From: Cryptomeria japonica
Lineage: Eukaryota; Streptophyta; Pinopsida; Cupressales; Cupressaceae
Direction of reading: 5' to 3'
Assembly: GCF_030272615.1 (NCBI RefSeq)
Contig: NC_081414.1
Location: 782,292,119 to 782,356,118, forward strand
DNA length: 64,000 nucleotides
The notes beneath the pieces are model-generated. The model saw nothing but the letters and a program-made list of their open reading frames with translations. It searched no databases and was not told where the DNA came from. Shown here in pieces: positions 1 to 12,145 of the stretch (positions within the stretch are counted from its first letter, which is position 1; each line of letters opens with the position of its first letter). Both the position numbers and the translations under genes were made by a program.

Positions 1-92
1 TCCAGATTTTTAGTAATGTTTATTTTGACCAGTTCTTGCTCCAAGATATATTTGTGTTTTGGTGAGAGTTTGAGCAACTCAAGTATGGATAT

Positions 93-1640
93 CTAATTAG
101 GATTTCTTTCCAATTGATCAACCAAGTAGTATTGAGTCTTGGGGAGATTTTTTGATGTTGATGTGTTCCCTTTCAAGATGTATTTTTGTGCTCTCATTGT
201 CACATTTATCAACTCATGTTGTTGTTTGTCATTGTTTTTTATGACATTTACTTGGTTGTCATCTATCAATATGTTATTGATGGTGTTCTCATATAGGTGA
301 TTTATACGAGCTCTTCTGGTGTCGTTTGATGATGAAGCTCCTCCCTCGTTGTAATTTGGAAGAGGATTTTTAAAGGCTTCATGGGCACAATTCATTTTGT
401 AAATATAAATTGTTAAATCACCTGTATTGATCATGTCTTTGACAATATTCTTCAGCCTCATGCAATCATTTGTATGATTTCCTTTGTTTGGATGAAAATA
501 CAAAAATATGAGTCATTGCAGCAAGGTGGTTTTACCTTAGGTTCATAGTTGCTCGTGGTTGGTAATGTGATGATCTTGTTTGCCAATAGTTCTTGAAACT
601 CTAATTCTAAGGTTTTCCCTAATATTGTGTTGATGCGTCGATATGGGAAGGTGTTGGTGTTTCCTCTCTGGTTTGGATTATTCCCTCGGTTAATGTTGTT
701 TCCTTGGTTATTGTTGTTGCCTTGGTTAGCGTTATTGCCTTGGTAGTTTTTGTTGGTGTTTGATGTTGAATTTCCTTGATTGGTATTTTGCGGATAAGCG
801 TTGCTGCCTAGTTAACACTTTTTTGATCTTTGTTGGATGGTGGGTTACCTAATAAAGCCAATACTGGTTGTTTAGACTTCACATTGCTGGCATCAACTAC
901 CCCATCATTAACAATGTTTTTGTTCCTTTTCCAAAATGTAGATTTGTCTAGAGTGTTGTTGGTGTGCTGATTTTTAAAGGATTAGTGTTTGATGAACTAA
1001 CGCCTTCCTTGAAGAACTTCAATGTTTCTTTCTTAATACAAGCTTCCTCTACTTCGATTAAATTTTCTATTAACTTGGCAAAAGATGGTATGCATTGGAG
1101 TTTGAGTTGAGAACTCATCTCACTATTTAGATTATCAATGGAGATTTTCATCTTTTCTTTTTTAGGAACGTCTCGAGGATATCTCGAAACCATGCATCTG
1201 CATCGCTGAAGAAACACCATGAATGTTTCATTGTTCTTTTGTTTGGTGTTACACACATCCAGCATGGTGATTGTTTGTTTAATGTTATAGGAGTATTGCG
1301 TGATAAATTTGTTTACACCAACTCATCAAATGATCTGATGGGAGGTGTAAGTTTAGACAACCACTCCATTGTTTTCCCTCCCAAACTTCTTGGGAATAAT
1401 CTCATTAAGTGTCATCATGAGAAAACTCTACACTCATGGTACAAAATTCTCGAACCTGATCACGAGGATCACTCTTACTATTGTATTTGTCATACTTTGG
1501 TATATCTAAATTTGGGGGAAATGATACCATGTTTAATCTTCTGTCAAAAGGATAAGGACAAAATTTTGTCCAAGGAGTATCACACTCTAGTTCCTTGTTG
1601 CATGTCCTGCATTTGTCTTTGCAACGTTTGGATTTGATGC
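93..1640 (-). pseudogene. Ty3/gypsy gag remnant (Tat-like)
   Basis: Read leftward from about 1640, this is a decayed capsid gene of a plant Ty3/gypsy element. A Retrotrans_gag-like stretch ending in a 105-residue open segment (948-1265, containing ETFMVFLQRC) is followed by an Asn/Gln/Gly-rich linker with repeated NQGN (about 640-800). A zinc-finger-like segment, YFHPNKGNHTNDC, lies near 455-495. It matches the CxFH..GH..C arrangement of Tat-type gag proteins, but the first Cys reads Leu. Frameshifts and stops break it in several places, and no protease or reverse transcriptase is visible to the left. Its upstream part is cut by element A. The reading in the opposite direction at 1239-1637 is only its antisense shadow. 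Confidence 0.75.
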
Positions 1641-1868
1641 ATAAGAATGAACATGGGCACGCTTATTTCTTCGATGCTTGTAGATTGGTTTATTGGGATC
1701 ATGGTTTGTTCTATCAAGTATTTCTAGTGTTAGTACATCTCTCTGTATTGGTTTGCATTTTATTTTTATGATTAGTGCTTTGCCGAGTTTAGAATTTCCT
1801 CAAGTATATTCTAGAGTGATAAAATCTTGAGTTGATTCTTTAGGATATTTTTTGAAATGGTCTTGTGT

Positions 1869-3011
1869 TGATGAATACTAAGAGGGGAGGGTGAATTAGT
1901 ATTCTGAAAAATATTGAACTTAAACACTTAAAACAGTCTAGTAGTAAACTGGTAAATCAGTTTAACAAACAAATCAGTTAACATACATGTAAACCAAATA
2001 GAAAATAAGGCATTCACCCACAGGAGCAATAACACCATAACACAAGATATTTGACATGGAAACCCAAATGGGAAAAATCACGATGAGATGAAACTCACAA
2101 GTAACTATTTACAGAATAGTAACCAGACCGGTTAAAGTCAGACTGGTTAAGGTCATAAAATGTTCTTTACCAGAACAGATCCTATTAGGAATCTTAATCT
2201 CTGTTAGGAGATAAGTTTGATTAAAGACTACCTTGCTAAAGGATTTTAGATCCACAGATGTGAACCACCTTGTTAGAGGATTTACAAAAGGCTTTATGGG
2301 CCTACCCAGTTAAGGGCTTCAGAGTTTTCGAAGATGTAAGTAATCAATAGGTGAGTGATCTAGCAAATAGCACAGATTGCTTGGTTAGATCCTTGATAGC
2401 TCATTCTTAATGCATTCTAGCATTACTTCAATTTTCAACACATTCACACTCTACCTTCTCTCGCAGACCTAAACTTTGCTTCTCTGATCACACTTACAAA
2501 AACTCATCAACCACTTTAAAAAACCTTACAACCAACTAAAACCCTAGACATGATGTCCTTATAAAGGAATCTGATTTCATGTTGGTCCAATAGGATTACA
2601 ATACAATTTCCTAGGTTCAGTGCATCTAGACATATTTGGTAACACAACACAAAAAGCACCACCAAAGTGTCAGCACCATCAAACAATCGATGAATGGTAA
2701 CTCATCACAAAATGTCGGTTGGTAACTCATCACAGAGTATTACCGGTTGGACGAAAATGAAGACTAGGAAATATGTGTTTTGCCAATTTGATCCTTCGTA
2801 CTGCTTGAGATCCTCAAACCGCTTGGGGTATTCATACTGCTTGAGACAGGTAACCACTTTCTGCAAAACACCGATAGTCTAAAGACTAACACATGATAGC
2901 GGTTAGGAACAATTACCGGTTGAGCATAATTCATACATTCACAAAGTGATCTCATAACAAGTGTGTGTCCATCAATAACAATCACAACATCAATCATCAA
3001 AGATGCCAACA
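1869..3011 (-). repeat. Element A 3' LTR
   Basis: 1143-bp LTR, same length as its partner at 6728-7870 and aligned throughout by eye. A TATA-like TTTATAAGG is readable on the minus strand near 2556. The two copies differ at scattered single bases, mostly transitions. Confidence 0.9.
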
Positions 3012-3354
3012 ATCTCCCCCTTTGGCATTGATGGCAACACTTATGAAAATTTTGACATCTAAGTGTTTTACAACAAAAATATGCCACAAGCAAAATTACC
3101 CCCCTAAGAATATACACTATCCCTTTTGCAGAAAATACAATGTATACTACTCCTTAACAGAGATAAACATGAAATTATACATCAAAACATCAAAATTTAT
3201 ATACTTCTCCCTCTTTGCCAACAATGACAAAAATACTACAGACGAACCCCTGTTCCATTAGTATTAAAATAATAAATGTTTACGACAATAATGAGTAAAA
3301 TTTGTCAAAAACTGATTTGAAGTCCTGTAAAAATTGCTTCATGGATAAGGACCA
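3012..3354 (-). other. Element A 3' untranslated region with purine tract
   Basis: About 340 bp between the end of the second gene and the 3' LTR. The part touching the LTR carries the purine tract and the conserved words ATCAATGCCAAAGGGGGAGA on the minus strand, shared with copia element J and with elements B and D. No gene is visible here. The short plus-strand reading 2965-3261 is not supported. Confidence 0.75.
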
Positions 3355-5820
3355 TTAATCAAGTAGGGAGGTAGCCACCTCTTTCTCTGTCTGCATCTGG
3401 GATACTTGTTCTTCCATTGCATCTATCATGCTCATTTCTTGAGTGACCGTTAGGGCATCAATATTTTGATAGCTTTTCTGGAGAATTTGCAGTCTTGGTA
3501 GTAGGACTAGTTGAAGTTCCTGCAAGTTCCGTGTCTGGTTGCTTATCTCCGCCTCAATTCTTGCAGAGTGGAGTTGAAGCCGGTGAATGGTTTGTCCATA
3601 TGTGTTGAAGGAATCATATGGCATCTTGAAGGTGCTAATAAATGACTGCATATCTGATTGCAGTTTGTCATTCTGAGTGAGCACATCATCACAAAATAGA
3701 TGAGGTTGACATTTCTTGCTGAGAAGTAGATTGCCCTCATCCATTGCATCTTTGATGTCCTTCTATGTCTTTTGAAGTTCTAACCAAAGCTCATTCAACT
3801 TCTTCACCAGGGCAGTGTTCACAGCCTTTTGATGCTCTTTCTTGGCATTTGCTTCTGCAACCTCTTCCAAGCTCTGTATAAGTGAGGAATCGGTACTGGG
3901 AAGGTTTGTACCGGGTATCAAACCGGTAAGAGTGTCCACTACAACTTGGATCACATCTCACTCCTTCTTCCTCCTTATCACTTCTAGGCATTCTTGAGCA
4001 ACCTTAATGCTCTGCGACAGCTCTGTTTCATTTACAAATTGGAGGTCAATGGGAATGGTAATGTCATCCTGTTTGGCTTGACTACCAGTTGCCTTTGGAG
4101 TCTCCATCTAAGTGCTCTTTGCCACTTCTTCTTTCTCTTTGGCTTTTCTCTTGTCCTCTTCTACCTTCATTTTCTCCTCCTCTTTCTGCTTCACTTCATC
4201 TTCATCCTTCTTCTTCTTCTCCTCTTCCTCCATTTTCTCCTCTTCCGTTTCCACTTCCTTCTTCTTCTTCTCATCTTCTTGTTTCTTTTTCTCCTCTTCC
4301 TCTTTTCTCTTTTCCTCCTCTTTATTTTTCTTCTCATCCTCTTGCTTCTTTGCTTCCTCTTTTCTGTCCTCTTCTTCCTTTTGCTTCTTTTCCTGTTCTG
4401 CCTATTTTCTCTTGTCTTCTTCCTATTTCTCCTTCCATTATATTTCTGTTGGTTCATCTAGAGTGACATCCTCTACATCTAGAGTGTTGACATCAATAGT
4501 GTCTACTGGTTCAGTAACCGGGTTTCCTTCGTTGTCGAAGACCTCATCCAGTTTTTTAATTTCTGGTTCCTTTTTTAGCTTTTCGGTTTGCCTCAGATAC
4601 TTGATACAATCTCAGAGCGGCTTTGGTATGAGAGTTAGTATCTTTCACTACTTTAGAGGCTTTTCCTTCAAGCAACATGAGTCTTCTTCTTCACATGAAG
4701 AAGAGGCCTTTATAGTTCTCCATGATTTCATAGAGTTATGAATTAGATATGTCAGGAAAATATTGTGCAAATATTTCCTCTCTTATTTCCTATTCTTTTT
4801 CAATGGCAATGCACCATTTGATGTCTAAAGAATTATACAAAGAATCCAGTGTCATAGATTTGATGTCTAATGGCAATAGGTCATTAACACATAAATACTT
4901 AATGATTTCCTCTTCAACTTCTTCCTTTTCATCATTATTGAAATCATCAAAATGATCTATTAAATCATTCAACAATTTTCTCCTAATATTTTTAACAGTT
5001 CTCTGACAATGTGTCAAAGGTTTGTAAGAAGAAATGCCAATATTTACCGTTGTCGATGTTGCCGGTTCATTCTTTGTCTTTTTCTTTGTTTGCCTAGTCT
5101 TCTTAGGTTGTTCTTCAAACACAGTGTCCTCTGAGTCTGGTGAATTGTTCTTTGTCTTTTGCTTCCTCTCGAAGACTTTTACAGGTGCCGCTTCTGGTTT
5201 CTTCTTTGGAGGTGACCGCTTGGTCACTTTGGGACTTGATGAAGTAACTGGTGCTGATGCTGAAGGCACTGCCTTTCCTTTCTTTGCTAAGGGTTCTTTA
5301 ACTGGTGTAACCCTATCTAAATAGGTGCCAGTTCTCTTTGGCTTTGGATCAAGAGGTGAGGCAAGTAGGGTAGAGGCATACCCATCCAGCATATCATTCA
5401 TTACCTCATATCCCATTGGTTCCACTTCTTCTTGTCTAGGCTCAACTTCCTCCATTATGCACACATCAATTTTGATGGTGAAGCAGATGTCTTTCTCATA
5501 CTTTTTGACTATATCACTGGATATTCTTTCCCTTTGGCTCATCTTGCATCTGAACTCATCAAAGTATTTGTTCAGCATTTTCGAATAACCTATTCCAACT
5601 GCTTTTAGGCTTTCCTTGATTTTCTTTGACACCGGTTACCTATTACCATGCAGGCATACTTGACCAGATCGTCCTTGATTGAGTTGATAGTCATTCCATG
5701 TGAGTTGTTCACTGAACTAGTGATCTTGGACATTTCAGTCTTGCTGACCTTCCTTAGGGCTGGCACTTCACCATCATTGTAGATTCTGGTTCATAAGAGG
5801 TTCTGAAACACCTCCTTGAG
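3355..5820 (-). pseudogene. Element A second gene (ORF2), function unknown
   Basis: Large unknown protein gene, homologous by eye to the second genes of elements B, C and D. In order on the minus strand: a segment EVPALRKVSKTEMSKITSS (about 5740-5800); a conserved block with KYEKDICF and EPMGYE (about 5390-5500); a Lys/Pro/Ser-rich basic linker with SPDSEDT; a domain with NDEKEEVEEEIIKYL (about 4910); a Glu/Lys-rich helix (about 4100-4440); and a C-terminal coiled coil ending near MSMIDAMEEQVSQMQ. The N-terminal VEDxR domain found in B, C and D is missing, so a deletion has joined gag almost directly to the middle of this gene. Stops are mostly TAG, for example just before METPKATGS. No enzyme motif is visible. 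A SIRE-type env-like extra gene is the main alternative identity. Confidence 0.7.
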
Positions 5821-5833
5821 TCCTTAGAGGATA

Positions 5834-6616
5834 TCATCCGATGTTGTTCATAACAGACCTGCATTCAATTGCTCTATGCCCAAACTTGTTGCATGCATAA
5901 CAATTACCATTGAATCTATAGGATCTAGGCTTATCATTTAGAAAATAAGGAAAGTTATTGTAAGCCTTACTTCTACATACATTAGTAGTGTGTCCTTCCT
6001 TGAGACAATTAAAGAAAATAGGTTTGAACTTTTGCTTACCTTTATCCTTTGATGTCGATTGTTTCTTTGATGCTTCATCTTTTGTTCTAGAGGTCTCACC
6101 TTCCTCATACTCAAAGAAACCAAGTCCATTGGTATTCTTTACTAGTGTAGCTGATTCAAGCTTCTGCTCTAGCTTGATAGTACTCTTATTGAATTTGGTA
6201 AGTATTTCCTTTGACTCAACGAGTTCTTTGAAAATAGCAGCATTGGATTCCTTCAAGGTTGCATTCTCAGAGATAGCCATGTTTAATTCACCTTGTACTT
6301 CTTCTTTTTCCATTTTTCTCTCATGAAGGTGAGTGATAAGTGCACTGGTCTCTTGCTTCAACTTGGAGATCTCATGATCTTTGTCTTTTACCAGATCTTC
6401 AGCTTTCCTCCGATTCTCAAGCTATTGACACATTCGGATAGTCAGTCCTTCCAACTCCTCTCTGAGGTTGGAATTAGATTCATTCAACTTTTCTACTTCT
6501 TGAATTAGGGCTTCCATGTCCGCTTCATCAGAAGAACTATTTTCAAATAGCTCCTTCAGTTTTTCAGCATGCTCTCTCCTTTTTTCCTGAGGCCTTATAT
6601 TTGACCATATGTTCAT
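5834..6616 (-). pseudogene. Element A gag-like gene (coiled coil plus zinc knuckles)
   Basis: The N-terminal part (6422-6616) is a charged coiled coil with SSSDEADMEALIQEVEKL. A stop or frame break separates it from the 175-residue remainder (5834-6361), which continues the coiled coil, has a basic Lys-rich stretch (KDKGKQKFK) and ends with two CCHC-like knuckles. The first reads FNCLKEGHTTNVC with its leading Cys changed to Phe. The second, CYACNKFGHRAIEC, is intact. This is the layout of copia gag nucleocapsids, with the classical capsid domain replaced or diverged beyond recognition. It would package the element RNA. Confidence 0.75.
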
Positions 6617-6727
6617 GATAGGCTTGCTCAGACTGATTGAGCTAATGAGTAAGTTCCCTCATAGTGTATTCCCCCATATCTCTTTCCAAGTGGTTAGACT
6701 TATAGAAAGGTTTTCTCTGATACCAAT

Positions 6728-7870
6728 TGATGAATACTAAGAGGGGGGGGGTGAATTAGTATTCTGAAAAATATTGAACTTAAACACTTAAACAATCTAG
6801 TAGTAAACCGGTAAAATAGTTTAACAAACAAACCAATTAACACACATGCAAACCAAATAGCAAATAAGGCATTCACCCACATGAGCAATAACACTATAAC
6901 ACAAGATATTTGATGTGGAAACCCAAATGGGAAAAACCACGGTGAGATGAAACTTACAAGTAACTATCTGCAAAATAGTAACCAGACCGGTTAAAGTTAG
7001 ATTGGTTAAGGTCAGACAATGTTCTTTACTAGAACAGATCATGTTAGGAATCTTAATCTCTATTAGGAGATAAGTTCGATTAAAGACTACCTTGCTAAAG
7101 GATTTTAGATCCACAGATGTGAACCACCTTGTTAGAGGATTTACAAAAGGCTTTATGGGCCTACCCGGTTAAGGGCTTCATACTTCTCGAAGATGTCAGT
7201 AATCAATGGGTGAGTGATCTAGAAAATAGCATAGATTGCTTGGTTAGATCCTTGATAGCTCATTCTTAATGTATTCTAGCATTACTTCAGTTTTCAACAC
7301 ATTCACACTCTGCCTTCTCTCGCAGACCTAAACTTCTCTTCTCTAATCGCACTTACAAGAAATCATCAACCACTTTCAAAAACCTTACAACCAACTAAAA
7401 CTATAGACATGATGTCCTTATAAAGGAATCTGATTTCATATTGGTCCAATAGGATTACTATACAATTTCCTAGGTTCAGTGTATCTAGACATATTTGGTA
7501 ACATGACACAAAAAGCATCGCGGAAGTGTCAGCACCGTCAAACTATCGGTGGATGGTAACTCATCACAAAATGTTGGTTGGTAACTCATCATAGATTATT
7601 ACCGGTTGGACGAAAATGAAGACTGGGAAATATGTGTTATGTTGCTTTGATCCTTCGTACTGCTTGAGATCCTCAAACTGCTTGGGGTCTTCATACCACT
7701 CGAGACAGGTAACCACTTTCTGCAAAACACCAATATTCTAAAGACTAACACATGATACTGGTTAGGAACAATTACCGATTGAGCATAATTCATACATTCA
7801 CAAAGTGATCTCATAACAAGTGTGTGTCCATCAATGACAATCACAACATCAATCATCAAAGATGCCAACA
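6728..7870 (-). repeat. Element A 5' LTR
   Basis: 1143-bp partner of 1869-3011. Its transcription-downstream end (plus 6728) directly adjoins the primer-binding site TGGTATCAGAGA. It includes a run of eight G at 6745-6752 where the other copy is shorter and interrupted. Confidence 0.9.
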
Positions 7871-7950
7871 TGTGTATCTTCATTTTAGATGGTTCATTAT
7901 TTGGTTTTCCACAAGTTATCTTTCTTGATAGATGAAGATTTGATATGTGT

Positions 7951-8869
7951 TGTTGGTACAACTGTCTTTGATGAGTGTAACATGATTGCTAGTGTTTCCT
8001 AATTATTTCCTATTTGTTTTGATGATCTACATGGATTGTTGTGCAATTTCTTGGTGATTTTGTTGAACTAATGATGTTATTCATGTTATGCAGTTCTCGG
8101 GTGGTGTAGCGTGTTGCAGTTGATTTTGGCTTGATTTTTGGTGGTGTTGCATGTTTGGAGATTTGATTTAGGTCTATGTTATGTCATGTATATCATTATA
8201 TTTGTCCAGTGGTTGATCTTTGTATCTTGTAATGTAATTTTGTAATTCTGAGTTGAGGGTTTAGCTAGCCTTGTTGTCAAGGTTGATGAATTATATAAAT
8301 AGGTGATATTGTCATGTAATTTAGGTGTCAAGGTTGTGTCTTCCTTATCAGAGAGTGGTATATGTACAAACAAGAATTCATCTTTTGGTGTGGTGTATTG
8401 AGCAGAGATTGGTGTTGCAAACAAGACAAGTGTCCTTAACCAGAACTATCATCAGGCATTTGGAGATGTTATTATTGTAGTTCATTTCTTCTAGATTTTA
8501 GTTTGAATCTTGTTGTAAGTGAATGATACTTCACTGAGGGTTGTAGCCTTCTGGTTCACTATCTTTTGAGCAGTGAGTTGTAGGCAATGTTTCTGAATGT
8601 ATGTGCATTCCCCATTGTAATATTTACATAGTCTACTGCAAAGTATCATCTTATTATGGGTAGGTTCCCATCGTGGTTTTTCCCTTAACGGATTTTTCCA
8701 CATCAAAATCTTGGTGTTCTGTGTTGTCTTATCAATTTGCCTATCTCTATTATTGATGTAGTTTATCAGATCTTTATTCGTGATTAAGTTTGTAGATTTG
8801 ATGAAAATTGATTCATCCCCCACTCCCTCTCAATTTTCCTTCATTGTTGTTTCTAATAGTATGTGTATG
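7951..8869 (+). repeat. Probable solo LTR of a B-like copia element
   Basis: About 919 bp starting TGTTGGTACAACTG. It has the same order of landmarks as the element B LTR: a TATA-like TATATAAATA near 8291, a GATGTTATTATTGTAGTTCA-like word, a 'gtggtttttccc' stretch, and a terminal 'gattcatccccc' block. TATGTGT occurs immediately before (7944-7950) and after (8870-8876), consistent with a target-site duplication. No internal region follows, so this is likely the product of recombination between two LTRs. Confidence 0.6.
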
Positions 8870-8895
8870 TGTACATTGTCAAATATAGTAATGCA

Positions 8896-9676
8896 TGAGA
8901 TAACTAAGAGAGGGAGTGAATTAGCTGTATAAAAATTTAAGAACTATTTCCCAACTTAGATTTGCAACAACTTAAATTTAACACATAATCCATAGAAAGA
9001 TATAAACATGAAACATCAGAACATAACATGCACAATGAGATACCTAATTTTACATGGATAACCATGTTAGGGGACAATCCATGGAGAATATATTCTCAAG
9101 ATATGAACACCTATTAGGGTGACACCAATTAAGGTGATTTTTTACAAATAAAGGCTCACTACCAAAGGGCTCATTTCCCAAGAAAAAGAAAGAGGAAGAA
9201 TAAAAGAGAAAGAATCACAACTGATGCACTTCTACAATTGCAAAATTTATAGATACCTTTGGCTCACTACTTCTAGTAGCTAACACATGAAAGCTCACAC
9301 TACTCAACACTTTTCATCAACTCAACATTAACCATCAAATAATTAGGAAGATAGATACTTTTTTATACATCTTCATTGCATTTCACTTTCTTTCACCCAT
9401 TCATCTCATCCACATCATCCAAGCATCACTATATATATCACCCTTACACAATGTGAAGTAGTCAATAGTGAGGAGGGACCTCAAGGAGATCAATCTGGAC
9501 CAGTCATCTTGAAGCAGTCACCAGTGAGGAGGGACCTGAAGGAGATCAATTTGGACCAATCACCAAGAGTAACACAATGGAAATAGACAAATATGATGTA
9601 GGAAATGCAAAACAAATAGTTTTTATTTTATGAAATATTATTACATCCAACTGGTAACAACTGGGTTACAACATAC
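8896..9676 (-). repeat. Copia-type LTR fragment (E), interrupted by element B
   Basis: Starts TGAGATAACTAAGAGAGGGA, closely matching the plus-side terminus of the element A LTR. It continues with typical LTR landmarks ('tacatggataaccatg', 'ggggacaatccatgg'). It runs into element B at 9677 and presumably resumes at 31949, but I could not find its far end, a purine tract or an internal gene. No primer-binding site precedes it, so it is either a 3' LTR of a minus element or a solo LTR. Confidence 0.45.
9455..9566. repeat. Two-copy 56-bp tandem duplication
   Basis: Two adjacent copies (starting at 9455 and 9511), each with GAAG(T/C)AGTCA, GTGAGGAGGGACCT and AGGAGATCAAT. They differ at a handful of positions. 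Lies within LTR fragment E. Confidence 0.8.
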
Positions 9677-10619
9677 TGTTGGCAATTGACACTCAATTGA
9701 TTGGTTTTAATATGTTTTCATTGATGGAAACATGTTTCAGCTTCATATTTTGGTTTGGTTGATTACTAATAAACACTTCACTGCCACTGACACCAGTATC
9801 GACAAGTATCTTCACCGATTGGAAGGAATTATTTGGGTACCGACATTGCAGGCCGACATGGTTCACATTCAGGTTATTAGTACTAGAGGCCAACATCATT
9901 TTGTGAGATCCGGCATTGGGAATTGATTTTTATATTCATGTATTTATGTAATTGAGCTAACATGTATATTCATATTGTAATTATCTTTGTAAGCCGACAT
10001 AAGGCATGATGGATTGTAAAGGGGTATATAGGTCAGTTGATTAGATCATTTTGTAATATGACAATGATATGGACATGTAATATTATCAAATGCAATTCTG
10101 ATGAGAAATATATGAGAGAGATTATGTATGTGAGAATATTTATGTAATAAGGTATTTTGGCAAGGGTTTAGGGTTTCATATCGAAATAGACAGAGCTTAA
10201 ACAAAATTATTTTCAGGCATAGAAGATGTTGTCATTGCATTTCAATCACTTCTCCGGATTATAGTTTGGATTTGTATGTAGTTGGTGAGGCTCCTTTTGT
10301 GATTGAGCAATGTGCTTTAGGATGTAAGGCTTCCTGCAAGTGCAGACCCCTATATTTTGTAATATCTTTTAATATGGCCAATGGATTTATATTGTGGGTC
10401 ACAAGTCCCACCATGGTTTTTCCTGCTTGAGATTTTCCATGTATAATTCTTTGTTTTATGGTATTCATTTGTGGGATTGGCTTGTTGGTTTCATTCCTTC
10501 TTTCAATATTATATGTATTGATATACTAGTTGGTGATTGCATGTTTTAATAAGATTAAAATTGATCATTTTGGTAGAACACTGATTCACCTCCCCTCTTA
10601 GTGTTCTTGGATTCCAATA
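9677..10619 (+). repeat. Element B 5' LTR
   Basis: 943 bp, begins TGTTGGCAATTGAC and ends GGATTCCAATA. A weak TATA-like GTATATAGG lies near 10026. It is followed within two bases by the tRNA-iMet-type primer site. Confidence 0.88.
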
Positions 10620-10636
10620 ATTGGTATTAGAGCCTT

Positions 10637-11808
10637 ATGCCTCGAAGGAAGTTTATCAGCTTGAGGGAGATCCTGGATCCAGAATCCATGGATATGAGTT
10701 TGGAGAAGAAACTTGAAGTAGCACTTGAAGATTATGATGCTGAAAGGATGAAGAACTTTAAGTTACAAGATGAATTGAATTCTAGTTAGGAATTCATTCT
10801 TTTCCTATAGGAGAGGCTGCCATTTGTTCAAGCTAGGAGGAAGGAACTTTTGTAGAGTAAGGATAATGAAGAGAAAGATTCTCTTAATGAGAGATGTTAG
10901 AAGTAGAGTCATGAGAACATGGTCATGAGGAATGAAATGCGAGCCTTAACTATGAGGTTGTCAAAGGAGATTGAGGACCAAAAGAAGAAAGAAGAAAATC
11001 TTGCTATATCTCTGAAAGACAAATTTGAGCAATGTGGTTGTTGATTCATGAGAATGAGATGTTGAGAATAGACTTAGTATAATCTCTAGGTAATGAACAA
11101 GAACTTGAAAGACAAATAATAATTCTAAGAGATTATCTGACTCCTGCAAGTGAGTATAAAGAAAAAAACAAGGTTAGTTCAACATAGCTTGATGAGTTAT
11201 TGAAAAGTTAAAGACAAAATGGAGATTCCAGTAGACTTGGATTTGAACAAGGTCAGAAATCTGGTATCGCAAAAGAAGATCAAAACCAGAAGGCAATGGT
11301 AATGTAGTTTAAAGCTTATAAATTCAATGGTAGATGCTTTATTTGTAAGAAATTTGGTCACATGGCTAGGCAATGTAGAAATAGAGCAAATCAGAACTAT
11401 AATTCTGCTCCCAGTCAATGTTCTAACTGCAATAAGTATGGTCATATGATAAAAGATTGCAGAATGAATGTTAAATGTTATGCATGCGGAAAATTTGGAC
11501 ATATGGCTAATCAGTGCAGGTCAAGCAATTATACTGGTTTTAGCAAAGCACTTCAAAAGAACAATGTTACATGCTATGCATGCAATGACATTAGACACAT
11601 CGCTAAGTTATATAGAAGCAAAAATCCACCAATTAGCAATGAAGGTTCAAAAGAGAAAGGAAACAAGAAGGTTAATAAAATTAAGCAAGACCATATGAAG
11701 AAATGGGTCAGGAAGTCAGAAGATCAACCAACAGATAGAAATGCACTAGTTATTCAACTAGCAAAGGAGGTTGCTCCTACACCGGCAGGAAGCTCATCTA
11801 GTAACTGA
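10637..11808 (+). pseudogene. Element B gag-like gene (coiled coil plus four zinc knuckles)
   Basis: The start is taken at ATG 10637, about 15 bases after the primer site. The N-terminal part is charged coiled coil (LEKKLEVALEDYDAERM). Five in-frame TAG codons occur at 10787, 10808, 10853, 10898 and 10904, and a frame change follows near 11040. The C-terminal part (11320-11808) holds four CCHC-type knuckles: CFICKKFGHMARQC, CSNCNKYGHMIKDC, CYACGKFGHMANQC and a decayed CYACNDIRHIAKLY. A basic Lys-rich tail follows. This is a nucleocapsid-like protein with more knuckles than the one or two usual in copia gag. No capsid or protease domain is recognised. Confidence 0.78.
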
Positions 11809-12145
11809 AGCAGATGCCTTAGGAGTAGGAAAAATTTATGATGATACTACTGATGCCCTCGGAAGAGGTTCAGAAAGATGTTCCAGACATTGGAGATGCT
11901 TATCTAGCATGGAAATGTTTAATCAAGATCTGGTAGCTTTCACTGGAAGTCATTCATATCAATTATAGATTAGGGTTTCTTGGAGGTTAAAAGGATGAAT
12001 TCATTTTATTTCTGATCACTTTGCATTCAAAGCAAATCTGAGGCAATTTAGGGTGATCTATATCTTCTTGAGCGATTTCACTAGTGATCAGAAGAGTTCT
12101 TTAGGGTTTTCACTAACAACTGTTCACATGTATTTATCTTTCATC
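11809..12145 (+). other. Element B spacer between gag and ORF2
   Basis: 337 bp with stops in all frames. It corresponds to the spacers at 25925-26319 in element C and 60005-60600 in element D. In C and D these spacers contain short AT-rich runs and no conserved protein, so the second gene probably had its own start or splice arrangement. Confidence 0.55.

Larger units (their letters stand above)
1869..7870 (-). mobile_element. Element A: RT-less copia-type LTR retrotransposon
   Basis: A complete 6.0-kb LTR element in minus orientation. The two LTRs are 1143 bp each (1869-3011 and 6728-7870). The insertion is flanked by a 5-bp duplication TGTGT (1864-1868 and 7871-7875). On the minus strand the LTR begins TGTTGGCATC and ends TATTCATCA. 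Next to the 5' LTR is a primer-binding site TGGTATCAGAGA (about 6715-6725 on plus), of the initiator-tRNA-Met type usual for copia. Next to the 3' LTR is a purine tract CCAAAGGGGGAGAT. Inside are a gag-like gene and a long second gene. No protease, integrase, reverse transcriptase or RNase H is visible, so it must depend on enzymes supplied in trans. Confidence 0.9.

Noticed and set aside
1239-1637. 132-residue plus-strand reading
   Set aside because: Antisense of the gypsy gag capsid region. The minus-strand reading has family motifs and this one has none.
3994-4741. Three overlapping plus-strand readings rich in Leu/Phe/Ser that look like membrane proteins
   Set aside because: They are antisense to the Glu/Lys-rich region of the element A second gene. 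GAA/AAG repeats read as TTC/CTT on the other strand.
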